A DNA stretch of 9,232 nt from Ruminococcus sp. (GCA_003446315.1 DMBA01000041.1:11918-21149); one strand, 5' to 3'; numbered from the stretch's first letter, positions 1 to 6,515 are shown. Notes: a model not told the origin generated them from the letters alone. A program made the numbers and translations.

Positions 1-605
1 CAGTAATCTTTTCCGCTGACGATTTGCAGATCATCCGTTTCAGTCGGCAGAACCGTTTTGATCTGATCTATGCAGTAGGTCAATTTCTGATTGAGAACAG
101 AAATCGTAAACACATCTCCGAGTTCCAGTTCATCGAGATCGGTAAAGAGTTTCGCGCTTGGCAGACCGCGGTGACCGGAAATGACACAATGGCTGCCTCT
201 GCCGCCGATCGGGAGCGACGTGCCTTCCAGATGTCCCGCGCCGATTTGAAGCACGTTCTTATCCACGCCGTGATAGATTGGCAATTCCACCTTGATCTTC
301 TCGATGGAAATGCTGCCCATAACGCCGTTTCCGATCAGATTGAGCTGCTCCTGATAATCCGGAACCAATTCCGGCATATAAAAAGCGTTGGTTGTCTTTG
401 CAAGCTGCTGATTATAAGCATTTGCAGCATCAAAGATCTCTTTGAGCCGTTCCGCATTGGCATTGCTGACAGCATCGTTATATTCCGCAGTCACGCGGGA
501 AGCATGCTTTGCGTTGATATATTCACTGACAGCGGGATACAGCAGCACGGAGAGTCCAACAAGAAACAAGACGATAATGATAATATTCAGTGTTTTATTT
601 TTCAT
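1..605 (-). CDS. srtC: Class C (pilus-assembly) sortase, 3' end cut by window edge
   Basis: This is a membrane-anchored transpeptidase expected to polymerise pilin subunits outside the cell. The visible 201 residues start at an ATG with the purine box GGGAGA 5 nt upstream. A short basic N terminus precedes a membrane segment at about residues 6-24. A helical linker follows to about residue 90, then the sortase barrel. Class C hallmarks are clear: GNGVMG (92-97), LPIYHG (108-113), GHLEGTSLPIGG (124-135), ISGHRGLPSAKLFTDLDEL (142-160) with the presumed catalytic His145, and SGKDY (197-201). The family's TLxTCTPY motif with the catalytic Cys, the Arg and the C-terminal membrane helix should follow directly but lie outside the window. 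The canonical DP(F/W) lid is not seen; NAF (73-75) or PDY (82-84) may replace it. The gene is last of the four visible operon genes, 102 nt after the backbone pilin. The class assignment is firm; activity cannot be judged. Confidence 0.93.
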   Translation of the reverse strand, partial: MKNKTLNIIIIVLFLVGLSVLLYPAVSEYINAKHASRVTAEYNDAVSNANAERLKEIFDAANAYNQQLAKTTNAFYMPELVPDYQEQLNLIGNGVMGSISIEKIKVELPIYHGVDKNVLQIGAGHLEGTSLPIGGRGSHCVISGHRGLPSAKLFTDLDELELGDVFTISVLNQKLTYCIDQIKTVLPTETDDLQIVSGKDY

Positions 606-610
606 TGGAT

Positions 611-616
611 TCTCCC
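611..616 (-). promoter_or_regulatory. Ribosome binding site of the sortase gene
   Basis: On the minus strand this reads GGGAGA, 5 nt before the sortase ATG at 605-603. It lies immediately after a large hairpin (622-678) and beside a 10-bp perfect palindrome, CTGCCGGCAG (617-626). Sortase translation could therefore be sensitive to local RNA folding. Confidence 0.75.
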
Positions 617-621
617 TGCCG

Positions 622-678
622 GCAGAATCCGGATGCAGGGGCGGAGAGAGAGTCCCCGCCCCGTTTCCGGAAATCTGC
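622..678 (-). other. Strong GC-rich intercistronic hairpin between backbone pilin and sortase
   Basis: Three nested stems can be read directly. The inner stem is GGGGCGG (638-644) with CCGCCCC (656-662), 7 bp. The middle stem is CCGGA (629-633) with TCCGG (666-670). The outer stem is GCAGA (622-626) with TCTGC (674-678). They are separated by small internal loops, and the apical loop is 11 nt. In the operon's direction no T-run follows, so it is not a standard intrinsic terminator. It fills most of the 102-nt gap and ends 5 nt before the sortase ribosome binding site. The likely role is partial termination, 3'-end protection of the pilin message, or damping of sortase translation. The structure is seen; the role is inferred. 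Confidence 0.7.
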
Positions 679-707
679 AAAAAGCAAATTTCAGTTCGCC
701 ATGCAAA

Positions 708-2426
708 TTATTTTTCGTTTTCGTCCTTCATTCTCTTCTTTGTCACGAACAGAACAGCAGCAGCCGAAAGGAGCACACCGCCCGTGGTATAGAAGATTGC
801 CGTACCGGTACCGCCGGTGCCGGGGAGTGTGATGCCGTGATTGTTCACAACGTCGAAGGTATAGAGATGATCGGTGTCAGCGGAAAGGGTATCCTCGCCC
901 TTTGTCACCGTCCATGCGCAGGTCTGCGCTGCCGAATCAACATCCGCTTCAATCTCCACAGTAAAGGAAGCAGGGCTGAGCATATTGTAGCCTTCCGGTG
1001 CTTTCAGCTCCGTGATGGTATATGTACCTGCACCCAGACCGACAAATTTGATGAAACCGTTCTCATCGGAAACACCTGTTGTATTGATGCTGTCGGCAGG
1101 AACTGCTGTCTCCTGTGTCACAACATTCACCAGTTCATATGCATCTGCACTGTCATACAGTTCCTCATTGCCATTAGGCTCAGTGTCAGTAAACGTGCCG
1201 TCCTTGAGCAGATAATACTTCGTTTCAGCATTCAGATTCTTCTTATAGATCTTATCGTTCACGATGACTGCCTTAACGCCTTCACCGGTGATCTTGAACA
1301 CTGCACCATCGAGTGTTTCTTCATCTTCATTGACTTTCTTGAGCTTCAAACCGGTTGTAAAGGTTTTGGTTGTGCTTGGGGGTGTTTTTCCCATAACATC
1401 CTTATCATCCGGAGTCGGCTCATCTTCGCCCTGATACTCATAATTCGGGTTATTGGAGAATGTCAGATCGGCAGTATTCAAATTACCCTCTTCCGTAAGT
1501 TTTGCATCCTCATCCAGTGTTGCAGTATAGGTTACAACAATATCCGCACCCTTTTTCGATTTATACTGAATAAAGTCGTTCAAAACGAGCTTGAAGCCGT
1601 TTTCCTCCGCCACAACCGTAAAATCTTCAGCAGAATTCAGACGAGTACCGCCGATTGTCACTTCGATATCATCATTGAAGGTCAAACCTTCGCACATGGT
1701 ATCATTGAAGATGAAGAAATACTTGTCATAACCGGTCATATCCGGAACATTCGAGGTCAGAACATACGGAACAACATCGCCGATGCTGACCTGATTTGCC
1801 TTCACACCGGGTTTCTCCTCAGATACAGCTACATCATCATCCGGATCTTCGTCGATCACCTTGTCCAGATGCGGAATATCCTTCTTCACATTGATCTCCA
1901 CATCGTCCACAACGCGGAGCAGATGACGAGTATAAGCAGCATCCAGATCCTTCAGCGGATTTTCATCATCCGGCTCTGTGATCAGATAATATCCGCCGTC
2001 ATCCAGTGTAAATTCGCCGTTGCTGCTTGTGCCAACTGCACTGCCCACATGCTCAGCAGCATAATCTGCAAAGCGCTGCATCAAATCGTTATCATTTGTT
2101 TGTTCGTCCAGAATTTTCAGCAGCGAATTCAAATCTGTAATCGCAGTGAACCCCTCAATCTCTTTCAGCCCGGTCAGGAATGCATCACCATCTGCGATGC
2201 TGTCGCCCCAGGTCACTTCTGTCAGAATCGCCTCCTGACCGGTTCCGGGCACAGTCACAGTGCCCTTGAAGATCTGATAAGCACTATATGTGTGTGCTGC
2301 CGAATCAACATGCTCGGTATCGGTAATCGTTACATCGTAAGCATAAGCAGGAACAGAAGCAGCAGCAAGGCTGAGTGTCATAGCTGCGGTCATGATGCCG
2401 GCAGCGATTCTTTGAAACTTTTTCAT
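708..2426 (-). CDS. LPGTG-anchored backbone (major) pilin with D2 and Cna-B isopeptide domains
   Basis: This is the probable shaft subunit of the pilus, 572 residues. The start is the ATG at 2426-2424, with AAAGGA 9 nt upstream; an in-frame TTG two codons earlier sits only 3 nt from that box and is less likely. A signal peptide (1-29) ends in VPAYA. An N-terminal domain (about 30-175) leads to NVKKDIPHLDK (179-189), in the place of the pilin-motif lysine. A D2-type domain (about 205-330) has candidate isopeptide residues Lys209 and Asn325/326 in the SNNP sequence. A Cna-B domain (about 357-530) has Lys364, the E-box YTITELKAPEGY (469-480, Glu473) and Asn528. LPGTG (534-538), a hydrophobic segment and a KKR-rich tail end the protein. 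Architecture and length match SpaA/RrgB-like backbone pilins. It begins 17 nt after the upstream surface-protein gene, indicating co-transcription. Confidence 0.92.
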   Translation of the reverse strand: MKKFQRIAAGIMTAAMTLSLAAASVPAYAYDVTITDTEHVDSAAHTYSAYQIFKGTVTVPGTGQEAILTEVTWGDSIADGDAFLTGLKEIEGFTAITDLNSLLKILDEQTNDNDLMQRFADYAAEHVGSAVGTSSNGEFTLDDGGYYLITEPDDENPLKDLDAAYTRHLLRVVDDVEINVKKDIPHLDKVIDEDPDDDVAVSEEKPGVKANQVSIGDVVPYVLTSNVPDMTGYDKYFFIFNDTMCEGLTFNDDIEVTIGGTRLNSAEDFTVVAEENGFKLVLNDFIQYKSKKGADIVVTYTATLDEDAKLTEEGNLNTADLTFSNNPNYEYQGEDEPTPDDKDVMGKTPPSTTKTFTTGLKLKKVNEDEETLDGAVFKITGEGVKAVIVNDKIYKKNLNAETKYYLLKDGTFTDTEPNGNEELYDSADAYELVNVVTQETAVPADSINTTGVSDENGFIKFVGLGAGTYTITELKAPEGYNMLSPASFTVEIEADVDSAAQTCAWTVTKGEDTLSADTDHLYTFDVVNNHGITLPGTGGTGTAIFYTTGGVLLSAAAVLFVTKKRMKDENEK

Positions 2427-2435
2427 AATCAAATT

Positions 2436-2441
2436 TCCTTT
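2436..2441 (-). promoter_or_regulatory. Ribosome binding site that decides the backbone pilin start
   Basis: On the minus strand this reads AAAGGA. It is 9 nt from the ATG at 2426-2424 but only 3 nt from the in-frame TTG at 2432-2430, so the ATG is preferred. It lies just after the stop codon of the upstream gene (2446-2444). Confidence 0.75.
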
Positions 2442-2443
2442 CG

Positions 2444-5400
2444 TTATTTATTCGGGTGCTGCAAGCAAATCCGTCTGCGGGAGATGCAAAGCAGCATAAT
2501 AGCTGATAACATCAGTGCGATACCGGCAAAGAGATAAATCCAAATGCCGCCACCGCCGGTTGCGGGGAGTGTATATTGAATATGGTTGATGAATTCCGGC
2601 TGATCCGAATCAATTTCGGCATACAGAATCTCCATATTCTTCCCGTCAATATTGATCATGCTTCTTTTCACCGTAACAGTGACATCGAAGACCTGATCGG
2701 TATACTGAATGTGCGGATCCGGTTCAGCCGGCTTGACCTCACGCATTTGATAGTGATAGGTTTTGCTGCCGGAATCGCCGGCATCATCAAAGCGGAGATT
2801 TTCGAACACGACATGCCCTTCGCCGTCATTCTTCGCAGTTGCGATCACTTCACCGGACTCCGGATCAAAGATCTCGAACGTAAATTCCTGATCTTCTGCC
2901 GGTCTGCCGGTCAGTGTTTTATCTGCATTCACTTCCAGCAAAGCAGATTGTGCACGAACAGTAAAGTCAAGACCGTTACCCAGCGGGCACTTGTTTTTCG
3001 CATCCTGCACCGCCGCATGGCCAAGATCAAATATTGCGCTGTCCACGATCTTCGTATCGCCTGTCAAATCACTGATGCTTCCGGGCACGAGCTGACCGTT
3101 TTCATCCAGCGAATACTTTTTATTCGGCGTTAATGTAAGCTGCACATCAAAAGTTGCATGGTCTGCTTTATCACTGTCAAAATGTTTGTGTGTTTTCAGA
3201 CCGTCTTCATTGATCGTACAGATATAAGCCGAAGAAAGCTCATACTGCGTGCTGCCGTCCTGACCGATCATCTCATAGTCGCCGTCTTCCGAAGAAAATC
3301 TGGACAACTGTTCACCGTCCGCCGCATAGATCAGCGCACTGTTCACGGCACTGACATAGGCATTATAGATCTCCACATCCGTGAATTTCTGTCCGTTCTC
3401 ATAGCGGGTAGAGGTCTTGGAATAAGTACCGCCGTCCGCAATTTCCATATCAGCGTGCGTAAACTTCGGATTATCCAGAACATGCACCCAGATCGTGATA
3501 TCATGACCATAGTCCACATTCTGCCCGGAAGGCTCGTTTTCCCAGCGCGCCTCATGGAAATGGATACAGCTCAGTCCGGGCTTAATCGCCTCATACGAAA
3601 TCGTATGTTTGACTCTGCCTTCTGCATCTGTTTCCAGTGTTTCCGCAGTGCCTGCCGACTGATCGTAACCGACTGCCCTGATCGAACGATAATTCTCAAT
3701 TTGGGGAGAATCCCACGGAATGAGTTCCGGATAAACATGTTGTCCATTCACCGAATACTCAGCCTGACCGTCCGAATTATAAGTTGCATTATAGCAGGCA
3801 TCCCAGAATTTCCAGCTTCGGATGGTGTCATTCCGTGTTGTAGGGCCATAGCTGTAGATTTCCATTGTCTCGCCCACATTCAGCAAGTAAGGGTGATTGA
3901 TATCATTGGGCACATAGCCGTCCTGATTGATCAAGCCAAAATCCTGCGGATACTTTTCGCTCGGGCCAAGATATTCGCGGATCCTGTCTTTTTCCTTATA
4001 TTCATGTTCCGTTTTCACCATGATCGGCGGTTCAACGACCTGAATATAAATATCCTCATTGCCGCAGTGAATGGAGCAAGTACCGACATTCTGCGCAAAA
4101 TATTCTGCTTTTCTGCCGGTGCGTCCGTCGGAGAACGTATAATTGGAGTCTGCGCCGGTTGCAGTTCTGGCGAGCTGATTATCATAGTTATTATAGACCT
4201 GGAATCCGCTGCCGCTGTCGCTTGCAACTGCAATTTTATCGCCGATGTACATGACATAAGGCGTTGAAGGAGAATTGCTATACGGAAGCTCGATGACTTC
4301 CTGTCCGTTTTGACCATTCACCGTTGCCAGCACATACATGGAGAACGATTCTGCGAGGAACGAAACGCCGTCGCTTGTGGGAACCGCATTTTCGATCGTT
4401 TCGGGTTCACCGGAATCGGGCACATGCAGCAGGCTGAAATTCAGTCCCGGCACATCTTCTTCCGGCAGCACCAGCCGCACAGAAACTGTTTTCTGATCCG
4501 CAGGCTGACACTCGGAGCCATCCGGCGCAAAGAATGAGATATCGACTGCCAGCGCACTCGCCACATTCGCAGCATTGAGCACTTTTGCAGCGGCATCCAT
4601 CGCCTGTTCTCCGGAAACATCGCTGACCTGCATCACAGTTTGTTCAGGGAAAGCCCCGTCTTCCGCGATTGCATGCACCTGAATGCCGGAATCGGTTTCC
4701 GCATCAAATGTCATGACATGGAATTCCGGGAGTTCCTTTTTATCTTCCTGATCTTCCTGAATGATTTCGGATTCTTCCGCTTCCTTTTCTGTATCCTCAG
4801 AAGGCGCAGGATCCGTTTCCGCGTTATTTTCCTCTGTTTTTTCTTCGGGTTCTGTCAAAGGTTCTATTTCCGGAACAGTCAGCCAGCCGGAAACATGCAG
4901 TTCACTTTGCAGATATTCCTGTTCGGTGACGCATCCGTCTGTATCTCCTTCGATCAATCGGATCAACCGATCGTCCTCTGAAAGTTCCGTTCCCGTGACA
5001 ACGCCGCAGCGGTCGGCTTCTCCGTCCTCATTGGTATCCAAAAAGAGGATATCGCCGCGCCGGAGTTCGGCATCTCCGTCGGCATCCGTCAGCAGGAGAT
5101 CATCTTTTTCCAGTGCAGCAGCCCATGCAGGGCACCCTGCGCTGTAAGGAATTTCGTATCCTTCCACGCCTGCATAGTGCAGGCAAAAGCAGGCGAAAGC
5201 GGTATTCCAACTTCCATAAGGAATGCCATACCAGTCACCGTACCGTGAATAGCCAAGCTCAGCCTGATAGCCAAGCTGCGATTCAGCGATCGAAGCGATC
5301 CGTTCTGCTCTGAGTTCCGGCATCGGATCGGGAAGGGTCGCTTCCCAGATATCCGCGGTTTCCCTCTCGGCATCACCGATCGCGCAGGCTGTTTCGCCGC

Positions 5401-5662
5401 AAACGAGAACCTGCTGCACGCATGCATCTGTATGTACATGATCGGGCGGTGTCCCGCAGGTATAGACAGATTCATAGCATGCCGGTGAATGGATGTGAAT
5501 ATCGGCGCTGCTTTCCTGCATTGCGGTTCCGATGCTGCGGAGCTGCCAGAAGACCTCTCCGGAGACCAGAACGGACAATGCCGTCAGCACAGAAACAATG
5601 CGCCGCCGCTGCGCTCTGCCGGTTTTTAGCAGCTCAATATAGCTGCTGATATTCCGTTTCAC
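2444..5662 (-). CDS. Large LPATG surface protein with degenerate CHAP-like domain; probable pilus tip/ancillary adhesin
   Basis: The protein has 1072 residues and a GTG start chosen for GGGGGA 7 nt upstream. An N-terminal basic leader and hydrophobic stretch (about 19-40) is followed by two HxH...C...CG repeats (56-70 and 75-89). A CHAP/NlpC-like domain (about 118-262) contains GYSRYGDWYGIPYGSW and later DILFLDTNEDGEAD. The expected catalytic Cys after Trp152 is Asn153, and the expected His is Arg218, so peptidase activity is unlikely. An acidic linker (265-312) leads to a beta-rich region (315-450), then an unrecognised stretch (455-900) that may carry binding domains. An FctA/Spy0128-like domain (about 910-1028) has candidate isopeptide residues Lys915, Glu975 and Asn1026. 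LPATG (1032-1036), a membrane helix and SRRR close the protein. Position upstream of the backbone pilin, size and sorting signal fit a tip subunit; the ligand is unknown. The adhesin role is inferred. Confidence 0.85.
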   Translation of the reverse strand: MKRNISSYIELLKTGRAQRRRIVSVLTALSVLVSGEVFWQLRSIGTAMQESSADIHIHSPACYESVYTCGTPPDHVHTDACVQQVLVCGETACAIGDAERETADIWEATLPDPMPELRAERIASIAESQLGYQAELGYSRYGDWYGIPYGSWNTAFACFCLHYAGVEGYEIPYSAGCPAWAAALEKDDLLLTDADGDAELRRGDILFLDTNEDGEADRCGVVTGTELSEDDRLIRLIEGDTDGCVTEQEYLQSELHVSGWLTVPEIEPLTEPEEKTEENNAETDPAPSEDTEKEAEESEIIQEDQEDKKELPEFHVMTFDAETDSGIQVHAIAEDGAFPEQTVMQVSDVSGEQAMDAAAKVLNAANVASALAVDISFFAPDGSECQPADQKTVSVRLVLPEEDVPGLNFSLLHVPDSGEPETIENAVPTSDGVSFLAESFSMYVLATVNGQNGQEVIELPYSNSPSTPYVMYIGDKIAVASDSGSGFQVYNNYDNQLARTATGADSNYTFSDGRTGRKAEYFAQNVGTCSIHCGNEDIYIQVVEPPIMVKTEHEYKEKDRIREYLGPSEKYPQDFGLINQDGYVPNDINHPYLLNVGETMEIYSYGPTTRNDTIRSWKFWDACYNATYNSDGQAEYSVNGQHVYPELIPWDSPQIENYRSIRAVGYDQSAGTAETLETDAEGRVKHTISYEAIKPGLSCIHFHEARWENEPSGQNVDYGHDITIWVHVLDNPKFTHADMEIADGGTYSKTSTRYENGQKFTDVEIYNAYVSAVNSALIYAADGEQLSRFSSEDGDYEMIGQDGSTQYELSSAYICTINEDGLKTHKHFDSDKADHATFDVQLTLTPNKKYSLDENGQLVPGSISDLTGDTKIVDSAIFDLGHAAVQDAKNKCPLGNGLDFTVRAQSALLEVNADKTLTGRPAEDQEFTFEIFDPESGEVIATAKNDGEGHVVFENLRFDDAGDSGSKTYHYQMREVKPAEPDPHIQYTDQVFDVTVTVKRSMINIDGKNMEILYAEIDSDQPEFINHIQYTLPATGGGGIWIYLFAGIALMLSAIMLLCISRRRICLQHPNK
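5384..5500 (-). repeat. Two copies of a 19-residue-period HxH...C...CG motif in the surface protein
   Basis: The encoded residues 55-93 contain HIHSPACYESVYTCG and HVHTDACVQQVLVCG. His56/His58/Cys62/Cys69 match His75/His77/Cys81/Cys88 in spacing, and an extra Cys93 follows. Similar Cys/His units occur near the N termini of large clostridial surface proteins. Metal binding or disulfide formation is plausible but not shown. Confidence 0.65.
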
Positions 5663-5669
5663 GCTTCAC

Positions 5670-5675
5670 TCCCCC
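5670..5675 (-). promoter_or_regulatory. Ribosome binding site supporting the GTG start of the large surface protein
   Basis: On the minus strand this reads GGGGGA, 7 nt before the GTG at 5662-5660. I found no better-placed ATG nearby, and the leader peptide begins correctly from this GTG. Confidence 0.7.
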
Positions 5676-5697
5676 GTTTCAGAATTTGAAAATGCAG

Positions 5698-5723
5698 AAA
5701 ACTGATCGGCAAAGATCAGTTTT
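5698..5723. other. Hairpin over the signal peptidase stop codon (possible attenuator)
   Basis: AAAACTGATC (5698-5707) pairs perfectly with GATCAGTTTT (5714-5723) around a 6-nt loop. TGCA sequences on both sides could extend the stem. The signal peptidase TGA (5718-5716) lies inside one arm. On the plus strand the stem runs into a T-tract ending at 5725. In operon direction the four T of the second arm are followed by CTGCATTTTC, a weak terminator tail. It sits between the signal peptidase and the first pilin gene, so it may reduce read-through, act as a processing site, or stop antisense transcription. Confidence 0.55.
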
Positions 5724-6363
5724 TTGCAGTCCAGATGCGAACAAAAACGCGCCCGACAAGCTGTTCATGCGAAACACAGCCAATTGCCGAGCTGCGGCTG
5801 TCAACGGACGTGTCGCGCCGGTCGCCCAGCACAAAGAGTTTTCCGTCCGGAACCGTATACGGAAACGAGATATCGCATTCTCCGAGACATTTATTCTCGG
5901 CATACGGTTCATCGAGCAGATCACCGTTGACATAAACATTTCCGTCCGCATCCATATTAACAATATCGCCCTGTTTTGCGATCACGCGCTTGAGCAGTAG
6001 TTTATTCTGCCAGGCGAGACAGCAAAGTTCTCCGTAGTCATACTGCGAAGTTTTGAAAAGCAGCAGGATGTCGCCGTTATGAATCGCAGGCTCCATACTG
6101 TCTCCGGAGACCTGTATGACGGGCATAATCAAAGTCGAAATCAAAACGGCGACTGCTGCGACAACCAGCAAAATACCGACTGTGCTGCGGAGAAGCTGCC
6201 CGAACCGGCGCTGCTCACGCAGACGTTCACGTTCCGCTGCGATCTCCGCAAGCGGCAGGTCTTCCGCAGATGCATTGCCGTCCTGTCCATCCTGTTCCGA
6301 GAGTTTATACACAATATCGACCAATTCGGAACGGCTCAGACGGCGAAGATCCTTTTTCTTCAT
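5716..6363 (-). CDS. lepB: Type I signal peptidase, first gene of the pilus operon
   Basis: This membrane serine protease (S26A family) cleaves signal peptides of exported proteins; here it probably serves the pilin precursors. The start is taken as the ATG at 6363-6361, because GGGGA (6370-6374) is 6 nt upstream; the in-frame ATG two codons earlier abuts the box. The product has 215 residues. An N-terminal cytoplasmic part (1-53) includes a charged helical stretch LRRLSRSELVDIVYKLSE and an Arg/Glu-rich segment. One membrane helix (about 54-84) follows. The catalytic Ser89 lies in SGDSMEP, the general-base Lys125 in LLKRVIAKQGD, and the conserved GDRRDTSVDSRS box spans 180-191. All expected catalytic elements are present. 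It precedes the large surface-protein gene by 53 nt and follows the only clear leftward promoter. A pilus-dedicated role is inferred from context; housekeeping use is possible. Confidence 0.93.
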   Translation of the reverse strand: MKKKDLRRLSRSELVDIVYKLSEQDGQDGNASAEDLPLAEIAAERERLREQRRFGQLLRSTVGILLVVAAVAVLISTLIMPVIQVSGDSMEPAIHNGDILLLFKTSQYDYGELCCLAWQNKLLLKRVIAKQGDIVNMDADGNVYVNGDLLDEPYAENKCLGECDISFPYTVPDGKLFVLGDRRDTSVDSRSSAIGCVSHEQLVGRVFVRIWTAKN

Positions 6364-6369
6364 ACACAT

Positions 6370-6374
6370 TCCCC
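6370..6374 (-). promoter_or_regulatory. Ribosome binding site that decides the signal peptidase start
   Basis: On the minus strand this reads GGGGA (GTGGGGA in context). It touches the ATG at 6369-6367 with no spacer but lies 6 nt from the in-frame ATG at 6363-6361, which is therefore the better start. Confidence 0.7.
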
Positions 6375-6415
6375 ACAGGAACTCGTCTTAATAAAAATTT
6401 GTTTTTGTTCATTTT

Positions 6416-6426
6416 CACGAGTCGTG
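6416..6426. promoter_or_regulatory. 11-bp perfect palindrome just downstream of the pilus promoter
   Basis: CACGA, a central G and TCGTG form a perfect inverted repeat. With transcription predicted to start near 6430 on the minus strand, the palindrome covers about +4 to +14, a position typical of repressor operators. In RNA its 1-nt centre would not make a good hairpin, which favours a DNA-binding site. Confidence 0.45.
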
Positions 6427-6436
6427 TTATGTTTAT

Positions 6437-6465
6437 ATTATAAATGATATTTAATCTATCGTCAA
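6437..6465 (-). promoter_or_regulatory. Leftward sigma-A promoter of the pilus operon
   Basis: On the minus strand a -35 of TTGACG (6460-6465) and a -10 of TATAAT (6437-6442) are separated by 17 bp. The match is 11 of 12 to consensus. The predicted start near 6430 gives a leader of about 67 nt before the signal peptidase ATG. No equally good promoter was noticed inside the operon, so all four genes probably depend on it. Confidence 0.8.
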
Positions 6466-6492
6466 TGGACAAAACGCAGATTTACTGGACAA
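6466..6492. repeat. Direct repeat abutting the pilus promoter -35
   Basis: TGGACAA occurs at 6466-6472 and 6486-6492, exactly 20 bp apart, close to two helical turns. Read leftward it is TTGTCCA, and the proximal copy touches the -35 directly. The geometry suits a dimeric activator or response regulator contacting one face of the DNA. The repeated unit is short, so chance occurrence is possible. Confidence 0.4.
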
Positions 6493-6515
6493 TTTGCATA
6501 TTTGTTTTATATAAT
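6486..6515 (+). promoter_or_regulatory. Possible weak rightward promoter inside the intergenic region
   Basis: TGGACA (6486-6491) and TATAAT (6510-6515) are 18 bp apart. This matches 11 of 12 consensus positions, but the tract is AT-rich and the -35 coincides with one copy of the direct repeat. If active it would drive RNA into the gene-free stretch or add a long leader to the DUF2079 gene. Confidence 0.25.

Noticed and set aside
2427..2432. Upstream TTG as start of the backbone pilin
   Set aside because: The ribosome binding site would be only 3 nt away; the ATG two codons later has a 9-nt spacer and gives a normal signal peptide.
24..2537. 837-codon open frame on the plus strand, antisense to the sortase and backbone pilin
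   Set aside because: It runs opposite two well-identified genes and across their boundary. The translation is rich in Ile, Cys, His and Arg with no recognisable domain, and no ribosome binding site supports it. It looks like a by-product of codon choice in the sense genes.
3158..4267. 369-codon plus-strand open frame opposite the large surface protein
   Set aside because: It is an antisense shadow of the LPATG protein gene, with no start signal or recognisable motif.
6364..6369. Upstream ATG as start of the signal peptidase
   Set aside because: The GGGGA box abuts it with no spacer; the ATG two codons later has a 6-nt spacer.
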